Source: Paramoeba atlantica (taxonomy: Eukaryota > Discosea). From it: 64,000 nucleotides of DNA. Under the pieces are notes generated by a model, which did not search any database, had not been told where the DNA came from, and saw nothing but the letters and a program-made list of their open reading frames with translations. This document shows, piece by piece, positions 56,774 to 64,000 of this stretch. The stretch is from assembly GCA_977017575.1 (NCBI GenBank), contig CDRNVI010000043.1, positions 620,001-684,000 on the forward strand. Reading direction: 5' to 3'. Within the stretch, counting starts at the first letter, position 1. Each line of letters begins with the position of its first letter. The translations under genes and the position numbers were made by a program.

Positions 56774-57595
56774 AAAACGAGTGTAAGAAATCCATTCTAA
56801 AGAAATTAAAGCTAAATCTAGAAGCCATAAGTATCCTCCTCTGTACGGGGCTCCAAGAACCGACGCAACTGGCAGTTTAACACTGCCCCATTCAATTCTT
56901 GCAAATGCAGCGCAAAGTCTCGTTCCACCGCCTGCGGATTCATGGACGATTTCTCGGCCAAAATGTGTAGTAGCTCTCTTGTGTTGGCGTGAAGTGATCC
57001 GCTTGCAAGGATGGGTAAGCACCGAAAGTTGTCCTCTCTTAATATTTTGGTCGCCACGTACTTGGTGCGTTTCCTCGTGATCGCGTCTTGGAGTGCTTTT
57101 GCTGGCTTGGTACCGAGAAGGAGCGAGCTCGTGTACGACTGTAAGGTCATAAAAGATCTCCCCTGTGGCCCAATATACTACCAAATCGGGGCCCGATCGA
57201 TGCAACGCGCTGCCTTTGCACGCTGTTGCATGCTCCCTCTTTCGCTCTTCGGAAATTACCTCCGAGCACCCGAGGCACGTGTACGATGAAAACTGACGGG
57301 GCTCCCGCTCGCATGGGATACCGGTCTTCATGCAAAGGTCGTAGATGTAACGAATCAGACAATTGTGCTTCGTAGTCGAATTCGTTCCGGTGCACCTGAC
57401 GCATCCCGGCACGTGGGTGAGAGCGGTCTCGCCGTTGATTTCCGTTTTGCAGCCCGGGCAGAGAAAGGATGAAGGGAGCTCCGGGTGACAGATACCGAGC
57501 CTCGGCATCACTGCTAGGGTGTATTGTCGCGTCGGTATAAATCGTTCGGTCGCGTGCAGCCACGAGTAGCTTCCTTTCCGAGTAGTTGCCTGCAT
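56759..57595 (-). pseudogene. C-terminal zinc-finger and RLE endonuclease fragment
   Basis: It begins inside the protein (TTRKGSYSWL) and has Cys clusters CPGCKTE and HVPGCVRC, then GPDLVVYWATGEIFYDLTVV, the PD-x12-D restriction-like endonuclease motif. A frameshift near 57130 moves the rest (RKRTKYVATKI ... LHLQELNGAVLN) to another frame. Inverted relative to the fragment on its left. Confidence 0.8.
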
Positions 57596-57643
57596 TATTT
57601 GCGCAGTTTTCTTGGTTTCACACAGACGCGTTTTTATCGCCTT

Positions 57644-57660
57644 GTTTCTGTACCTTGTTG
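57644..57660 (+). other. spliced-leader relic
   Basis: GTTTCTGTACCTTGTTG, 28 nt upstream of the ATG at 57689. Confidence 0.75.
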
Positions 57661-57688
57661 ACTTTTTTTACTATCTCTCTCACGCATT

Positions 57689-59017
57689 ATGCAGCAGCGA
57701 GTGCTTGTCATCCACAGTGGAACTGTGCAGGATAATGACTCAGTCTTCACCTTCGGTTCGGCGAAAGAGCAGGTGTGTGATACGGAACAAAAATCTGTTT
57801 CGCAACCGCGCACGCGAAGAGGTGGACCCATCACAGTACAAACTTTGGACGACATTGGTTTTGGAAAACGTAAGAAAAAGCATCGCCGGCCAGTGTGGCG
57901 TCCGCTCGACCTTGATCCAACTAAAGAGGGAAATTCCACCAGTTCTGACAGTGAGAAACGTGAAATGCCACGCAAAGTGTCCAGGAGCCGCGTTCCGGAT
58001 TCGCCGCAACCCAAAAGCTTGGGAAAAGCAGAGAAGCCGAGTGCGAAAACGAAAAGCCAAAATAAAGGGCAAAAAGGCGAGATTATGGGGAAGGAGGGCG
58101 CGCAAAAGAAGGATCAACACTCATTCGAGAGCAAGAGTTTACAAAGCCCACCTCCCCCAGTAAATATACAAGACAACTGGACGAAACAAGGACGGGGCGT
58201 TTCCAAACAAGAAAACAATGAAATATCCGAATCCAAGCAACAGACGCCCTCGACTGTGAAGGGACACAATCCACGAGAACGTGCGCCAGTTGAACACCTT
58301 GTACCTCAAGAACGCGATTCAGACATAGAGGCCGACGCTGAGTACTGTGACTCGTCGGAAGATAACGAAAATGCAGGAAACTCGCCCATAGCTCCCGACC
58401 ACGTTCTTCGGAAAATCTCGGATTGGGGTAAAGGAACGACGTGTGCAGTACGGTGGTGTTTTCGAAACTCTCAGAATCGAATCTACGAATCGATTGGTGA
58501 AGTTGTTTCCAGAAAACTGCGAAAGAAAGCGTTGAACATCAAAATTTCGTACCATCCAGCCCCTGACGAAGCCGGGCCCTCTGGAAATCTTTATCTTCCC
58601 CAGTCGACGAAAATCAAGGTTTTCGGCATCCGAGCAACTCATCTACGCCGTGTTCCAGATTGTGAAGTTTCAACGACGATATGCGCGGCAGAAGATGCGG
58701 ACGGCACAGATCACGGGTGTGACCTAGAGCCTTTGCCTTCTTTCTCCCAGATCGATCCGACGTTTTCTGTGCATGTGGTAGCTATTTTCCGTTCGATCAT
58801 AAGAGACTATCCGAGACTTAAACTATCCTCAGAAAAAGATGCATTATGGCAAAAATTCCTCAACGCCCCACGAGACTCACTAGTAAGCGTGCGGAAAGCT
58901 ATCCAAAGACGGGAAAGCATCCCGCATAGCCATAAGTTTGATCATGAATTTCGTGGTCAGCCCAAATTGGAGAAATGTCTTTTCCTGTGCTTTTTTCAAC
59001 AGTCACATTTTCAATGA
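57689..59017 (+). pseudogene. N-terminal region of an RLE retroelement, 3'-truncated
   Basis: 442 aa parallel to 55196-56290: MQQRVLVIHS, VQTLDDIGFGKRKKKHRRP, ISDWGKGTTCAVRWCFR, SGNLYLPQSTKI, AIFRSIIRDYPRL. The last seven codons are not its own: from 58996 the sequence is the end of the YR A repeat. The body has no stops before that, so the copy may be recent. Confidence 0.75.
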
Positions 59018-59072
59018 TAAGTAAAACTATACGTAATAAGCTCTCGCCTGAATTTCTTACCGTAAACTATTA
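58996..59072 (-). repeat. solo fragment of the YR element A repeat
   Basis: 77 bp matching 46179-46255 and 50573-50649, i.e. the extreme 5' end of the YR element. Nothing else of that element is present here. Confidence 0.88.
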
Positions 59073-59088
59073 ACAACTATGACTAATA

Positions 59089-59103
59089 TTTTTTTTTTTT
59101 TTT
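59089..59103 (-). other. poly(A) tail of RLE element copy A
   Basis: 15 T on the plus strand at the 3' side of the minus-strand element at 59255-61759, preceded by TATAAAGAACAC repeats. Confidence 0.6.
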
Positions 59104-59254
59104 GTGTTCTTTATAAAAAGTGTGTTCTTTATAAAATTTTGTTTAGTGTCACTGTCTGTGAACATTCATCTCAGTTTCTTTTCATAGACTTTCAGTCGTC
59201 TAAACTTCAACTCTTATATCAATAGTCAACGCCTACCGAAAAACTCGCACGTGC

Positions 59255-61759
59255 CTAAAAAGCCGTATTGTCCACTTGAGTTGTGGCTATGTATTTGCGG
59301 AGTTGGGACATCACCACTGAACCGTTAAGTTCCTGTAGTCGAAGGGTGAAATCCTGTACTACGAAGTCCCGTTCGAGTCCACATGCATCAGCCAGGGTTG
59401 TGATAAGCGCTTTGGTGTTGCTGTGCATTGCACCGCCGGAGAGCATTGGTACACATTGGAATTGCTCATTAGGAATAAGCTTAGACGCCACGTATTTGGA
59501 GACTTTGCGTTTTATGGCATCACGGAAAAGCTGAGCGGTGCTACGTCCAACATTTGATTGCGATAGCTCGTGGACGATGGTGAAATCGTAGTATACATCT
59601 CCGCTTGCCCAATGAATCACGATATCTGGGCCCGAATGATAAAAAGATCCGGATCCGCAGGTTCTTTGGTGATGGGATTTGCCGTCGCCATCCACGCTTG
59701 CTCCACATTTTGCGCAAGTATAGGTGGAGAACTGTCTGGGTTCCAGCTCACAGGGCAGACCTGATTTTATGCATAATTCATAAATATTCCGAACCATCCT
59801 GTTGTGCTTTGCCGTTGCGTTATTGCCTGAACATTTGACGCACCCGGACACGTGCGTGAGCGCTGTACGGGGGGTAAGTAATGCATGGCACCCTGGACAC
59901 TGTAAATTGGAGGGGAGGCTCGGATGTGCAATCCCAATGCGTGGCATAACTGCTAACTTGAAAAGTCGCGTAGGTACAAGTCTAGAATTTGAGGTGAGCC
60001 ATGAATAGTTACCTTTGGAGCTAGCTGCTCGTATTATGTGGGCTTGCGTTTTATCTGTCATTAATTTGTCCCGTATGTCGTTGTGGTAGAGTTCCTCGGT
60101 GACTTCTTCTTCCTCCGTAGGGGCGTGCTGGCTGAGTTGAGGTTGGCTCTGCACTACGCCTAAACGAGCGGCGGGAGCTGAAAGGTGAGATGGTCGCTCC
60201 GTTGCTGCAAGTTTCGAACGAGTGTAGGCTGCCTCTCGAAGAGGTTCTGAGGGAGTAAGTCCAAGCCCGCCTTTTTTGAGGGGAAGGCGTGCCCAAGAAA
60301 GTTGTTCTGCTGTGAGTTCTCCAAACCACGTCTGTAGCGTATCTGATACCCTGGAGTCGAATTGTCGCGTAAGGTGCAATGATGTGTCTGGGTGGTGGAC
60401 GCGAATGTGATATCTGTGGCGCACGTTGACACAGCGTGATAGGAGGAGGAGAGAAACGTTGCTTGCCCCCATAAGCTGTAGACGACGGAAGATAGTTTGG
60501 TGCTTTTCGAGCTTTTGCAGAAGCTTCTCACTTACGATGTCTGGTTCTCCAACAAAAGCCCCCAGAACCTTTATCGCTTGTGCTTCAGTTGCCACGCCAG
60601 CTCCTTGTAATGGATTCGGAAGAGGGATTTTTTGTGTTCCTTCGAACCAGACACACTTTTGAGGGGCCATATCCACTCGTTTCTCGAGCAGCAGTTCCCT
60701 TAGGCGGAAGTAAGCTTTTGCGATAAGTTCCGGCTCGGTTGACGCAATGCTGATATCGTCAATGTAGGCATAGATCCGTAGAGTCGGGAATTCAGAGGCG
60801 AGGGTTTCAAGAATGGGTTGGAGGAAAGCGCAGAAGAAAATTGTGGACAAAGGAGATCCTTGGCGTACTCCCGCCGCACTTTTTATAATGCTGTTCAACC
60901 GACCCTCACTGCCATAATAGAGGAGCTCTGACGGATTCCTGTATTCCGCATTAAAAAGACGATAAAACCCTCGGAGGCCGTGGAAAGCAAAAACAGCCTT
61001 AGCGATTTCATCCCGCGACGGAGAATTGAATGCGTTTTTCAAATCTATTGTAAGTATGGCGCAACCATTCTCGTGACGCTTATTCAGCTTATGTATGATG
61101 TGTTCGCATCCCGATTTCACCATGACACCGAATTGATAAGGTGCAAAGAGGGGTACAAGTTTTTTTTCGTGTCGCTGAAGTAGAACAATTTCTGCTAGCT
61201 TTAACCAAACCTCGCCCACCGCAATGGGGCGCACTCCCTGCTGTGGTTTTGGAACTGCTACGAGCCTCGCCCTTTTGATGCGTTTCATGACTTCTTCGGC
61301 GAGCTCCCCGTTGATTAAGTCCGTTATCATGTGGCACAAACTTAGGCAACATACCTCGTCGTCCAATAGGATTCGTAAAATCGAGTCTGTCGTACCTGTG
61401 GGTCCGGGGGCTGCTCCTTTCGCTAAGCGACGTCCTGCCTCACGTATCTCATTGGGCGTGACGCATGCAGTAGTTGGGGCGTCGTATGGCATCTGAAACA
61501 TGGTAGGTAAATCCGGGTGAAGTGCACGCAGCTTCTCAATCGTTTGGGTGTCGTTTAGGGTTCTGGGTGTGACTTCTTGATCAAGAAGGCGAGTTGCTTT
61601 TGAGACGCAGCCGTCGATCACTAGGCTTGTTGCTTTCTTGATGGCGCGTTTATCCGAGACAGTATCTGGGCCGTTGTATACGAGGTTCCGTGACTGTGAT
61701 GAATCCGAGTGTTCTGATTGCGTGTCGCAGTCCGTTTGCAAGATGTTCTTTATATTCAA
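59255..61759 (-). pseudogene. RLE-type non-LTR reverse transcriptase/endonuclease, copy A (5'-truncated)
   Basis: 834 open codons with no ATG at the head (TTG at 61759; frame closed upstream near 61785), so the N-terminal domain is missing. RT blocks: GPTGTTDSILRILLDDE, ILTIDLKNAFNSPSR, GVRQGSPLSTIFFCA and YAYIDDISIAS (intact YxDD). The thumb ends LPLKKGGLGLTPSE. The C-terminus has CPGCHALLTPRTALTHVSGC and GPDIVIHWASGDVYYDFTIV, the PD-x12-D endonuclease of the R2/NeSL/CRE group. Poly(A) at the 3' end. RT and endonuclease look intact. Confidence 0.88.
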
Positions 61760-61897
61760 AGAACTTGAATTTGAGATTTTGATTCACTTTTTATAAAGAA
61801 CAGTGACAAAGAACACTACATAAGAAAAAGGTCTGTTTCAAAGTAAACTTCGTAGCCTGACATCTTCGTCTTCTTTTCTTCGTCTGACGCAATCGTC
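61760..61897. other. junction of two RLE copies
   Basis: GTTCTTTATAAAAAGTG (minus strand, 61786-61806) is the inverse of the 3'-end sequence of copy A (59105-59125). It probably includes the 3' UTR of copy B. Confidence 0.45.
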
Positions 61898-64000
61898 TCA
61901 AAAGGTGAGTTCACTTTCTTTTCTGTCCCGTGATATGTATTTCCTAAGTTGTGAGTACGCCACTGCACCATTCAGCTCCTGTAACAATACCTGGAACTCT
62001 GATTTGATTTGTTGTCTCTGACTTCCGCTAGCGTCCGCAAGTGCTGAGAGCAGGGATTGCGTGTTCGTGTGCATCGCGCCTCCTGACAGGATGGGGATAC
62101 ATTGAAAGGAGCTTTCCGATATTTTTCCAGATTTCACGTATGTGTCGTGTTTGCGCTTGGAGGCCTCTCGAAACAGCTGGGCGCATTTCGTCGCAAGATT
62201 GGAGGGAGCGAGTTCATGTACAACGGTTAGGTCGTAATATATTTCCCCACTTGCCCAATAGATAACGAGATCTGGCCCGGACCGACGGAAAGATCTGCCT
62301 CCACATGCTCGTTCGTGGGTCCGTTTGTGGTTTGGTTCAACCATCTCGTTGCATTGTGTGCAACGGAGGGTGGAAAAAGTTCGAGGCTCCTTTTCACACG
62401 GAATGCCGGTTTTTAAACACAATTCGTATAGGAAGTTGACCAGGGTGCTGTGCTTTACCGTTGCGTTTAAACCAGCGCATTTTGAGCATCCTGTAATATG
62501 ACGTATCATGTTGTCAGAATTCAGAAGAATTTTGCACCCTGGACAAATAATATGGGAGGGCAAATCCGGATGTGCAATTCCAAGTCTCGGCATTATGGCA
62601 AGTCGGAAGAGGTGGGGTGGAATTAATTTTGTGTCCGACAGTACCCACTCGCTGTTTCCTTTGAATGCTACTTTCTCGAGTATTTTGGACATGTCCGATG
62701 TGCCGCTTGTCAATTTCTCCCAGGTTCTAGAGTGTATCTGGGCTGCCGTAGTTGTTGTGTCATTGGGAGGAATATTTGTGTGCTGCTGGTCGTGGGCGCT
62801 TTGTATTTCGAGGTTGTCGGTCCGAGCTGAGTTGTTCACTTGTTGCTCAAGAACCGAGTACCTGGATGATTCATATGCTGCCCTTCTTGTCGTTGCGCAT
62901 GCTGTTAATCCTAAGCCCCCTTTCTTCGTTGGCATGCGTATTAGCGACATTTGTTCTTCATTTAATTCTCCGAACCACGATTCGACCACTTTCTCAGTTT
63001 CCGTGTCAAAGCCCTCCGCTGAATTTTCGGAGGCGGCGGGATTGTGAACACGCATATGATATGTCTGTCTTACATTGACACACTTGGAGAGAATCTTGCA
63101 TGACAGGTTGCTAGGGCCCATGCGCTTGAGTCGACGGAATATGTCATTGTGTTTCTCCAGCGACTTCGACAAACATTGACTCACAACTTTATCATCTCCA
63201 ACGAACGCTCCCAGTACTTTGAACGCCTCGTCTTCCCCCGTGACTCCCGCGTCTCGAAGTACGTGTGGCATACGCTTTTTCCGTTTCCCACCGAACCATA
63301 TGCATCTGTGGCTCGCCACAAATAAGCTTTGATGCGTCAGTAGCTCGCGGAGGTATAGGAAAGCATCTGTCAACTCTTCGGGGCTGTGAGAAGCTAGTGT
63401 GATGTCGTCAACATAGGCATTTATTTTAACTTTCGGATACTTTGCCGCCAGAGTTTCCAACACTGGTTGAAGCAACGCGCAGAAGTACACCGTCGAAAGG
63501 GTCGAGCCTTGTCTTACTCCGTTCGTACTTAGAATGGTACCGACGTGCTTGCCTTCGTGACCGTAATAGAGAAGTTCTGAAGGAGCTGCGTACTCGGCAT
63601 GAAAGAATCTTTGGAATGGTCGAAGTGTCGCCAATCCGTAAACTGCTCTGGCCAGGTCATTTCTTGATGGGGCGTTGAACGCGTTCTTGACGTCGATTGA
63701 CATGATACATGAACCTTCCTTGTATAGGGAATTCAATGTATGTACAACCCTTTCGCAGCCGGACTTCGCCATCACTCCCTGTTGTATCGGAGCGAAAAGT
63801 GGTTGGAGAGTGACTTCGAAACGTTGCACCAAAACCAAACCTGCTAGTTTCATTATCACTTCCCCAACTGCCACTGGACGGACACCCCCATTGGTCTTGG
63901 GTATTGCAATGAGTCTTGATCTCGTTAACCGCCGCATTACGTCTTTTGAGAGAAAGCCATTCACAAGGTCCATGAGCATATGACAGAAATTCGCACAACA
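61898..64000 (-). CDS. RLE-type non-LTR reverse transcriptase/endonuclease, copy B (cut by the window edge)
   Basis: The frame is open to the window end; residues before MLMDLVNGF (CCANFCH) still match copy A. RT blocks: SIDVKNAFNAPSR, GVRQGSTLSTVYFCA, NAYVDDITLAS (YxDD intact). C-terminal Cys/His region CPGCKILLNSDNMIRHITGC and GPDLVIYWASGEIYYDLTVV (PD-x12-D). No stop or frameshift over 2.1 kb, so it may be a functional copy. Copies A and B are clearly diverged families, not recent duplicates. Confidence 0.88.
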   Translation of the reverse strand, partial: CCANFCHMLMDLVNGFLSKDVMRRLTRSRLIAIPKTNGGVRPVAVGEVIMKLAGLVLVQRFEVTLQPLFAPIQQGVMAKSGCERVVHTLNSLYKEGSCIMSIDVKNAFNAPSRNDLARAVYGLATLRPFQRFFHAEYAAPSELLYYGHEGKHVGTILSTNGVRQGSTLSTVYFCALLQPVLETLAAKYPKVKINAYVDDITLASHSPEELTDAFLYLRELLTHQSLFVASHRCIWFGGKRKKRMPHVLRDAGVTGEDEAFKVLGAFVGDDKVVSQCLSKSLEKHNDIFRRLKRMGPSNLSCKILSKCVNVRQTYHMRVHNPAASENSAEGFDTETEKVVESWFGELNEEQMSLIRMPTKKGGLGLTACATTRRAAYESSRYSVLEQQVNNSARTDNLEIQSAHDQQHTNIPPNDTTTTAAQIHSRTWEKLTSGTSDMSKILEKVAFKGNSEWVLSDTKLIPPHLFRLAIMPRLGIAHPDLPSHIICPGCKILLNSDNMIRHITGCSKCAGLNATVKHSTLVNFLYELCLKTGIPCEKEPRTFSTLRCTQCNEMVEPNHKRTHERACGGRSFRRSGPDLVIYWASGEIYYDLTVVHELAPSNLATKCAQLFREASKRKHDTYVKSGKISESSFQCIPILSGGAMHTNTQSLLSALADASGSQRQQIKSEFQVLLQELNGAVAYSQLRKYISRDRKESELTF

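Noticed and set aside
55196-57595. Twin-priming (5' inversion) origin of the two inverted RLE pieces
   Set aside because: The 3' ends of the pieces face each other, whereas twin priming leaves the pieces facing apart.

Overview
The window is nuclear DNA of an intron-poor protist, and I place it in Euglenozoa, most likely a kinetoplastid (a bodonid-type lineage) and less likely a diplonemid. The main evidence is a short leader that recurs at the 5' ends of unrelated retroelements. Its longest copies end in CAGTTTCTGTACCTTGTTG, which closely matches the 3' half of the kinetoplastid/diplonemid spliced-leader (SL) exon (CAGTTTCTGTACTTTATTG in trypanosomatids, from memory). The copies are 5'-truncated to different lengths but share one sharp 3' boundary, as expected for reverse-transcribed, trans-spliced RNA. 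Two further facts agree: all fifteen recognisable host genes lie on the minus strand, and they are single-exon with short, pyrimidine-rich intergenic gaps. The species cannot be named from the sequence.

Host genes, all minus strand: MCM6 (21-2438), UTP18 (2694-3857), YIF1 (18545-19279), an unrecognised probably mitochondrial protein (19468-20286), NUBP1/NBP35 (20418-21425), SMC1 (21819-25538), TRM11 (25699-27147), a zeta-COP-like longin protein (27344-27859), eS25 (28082-28423), a VAMP7-like R-SNARE (28857-29489), a large HIBCH/mS47-like protein (29712-33257), CCT5 (33637-35229), a J-like membrane protein (35909-36643), AP-2 sigma (39224-39646) and methionine aminopeptidase 2 (39976-41188, with one apparent +1 frameshift). 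They serve unrelated housekeeping roles, as expected of a polycistronic directional cluster rather than a functional operon.

Between and after the genes lie islands of mobile DNA. At 3.9-18.4 kb there are Tc1/mariner, pogo-like and MITE remnants and a 7-kb hAT transposon (11437-18424) with an 8-bp target duplication. Its 915-codon transposase is interrupted by three later insertions; subtracting them with their target duplications restores one open frame. At 36.9-39.2 kb a Tc1-like element is split by an SL-tagged retroelement. From 41.4 kb to the end the window is almost all retroelements. These include RLE-type non-LTR retrotransposons (PD-x12-D endonuclease), fragments of another LINE, and a complete 4.8-kb tyrosine-recombinase (YR) retrotransposon. 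The YR element has split direct repeats (A1-ORFs-B1-A2-B2) and the order gag-YR-RT/RNaseH known from trypanosomatid VIPER/TATE elements. It sits without target duplication inside the gag-like ORF of a distant relative. There is also a 153-bp tandem repeat that stays open as a 480-codon ORF.

The least explained signals are a paired RNA hairpin motif at the 3' ends of SL-tagged elements, with compensatory base changes between copies, and a 478-bp structured SL-tagged sequence retroposed into the hAT gene. Domain calls, coordinates and frame reconstructions were read by eye; no database search was run.
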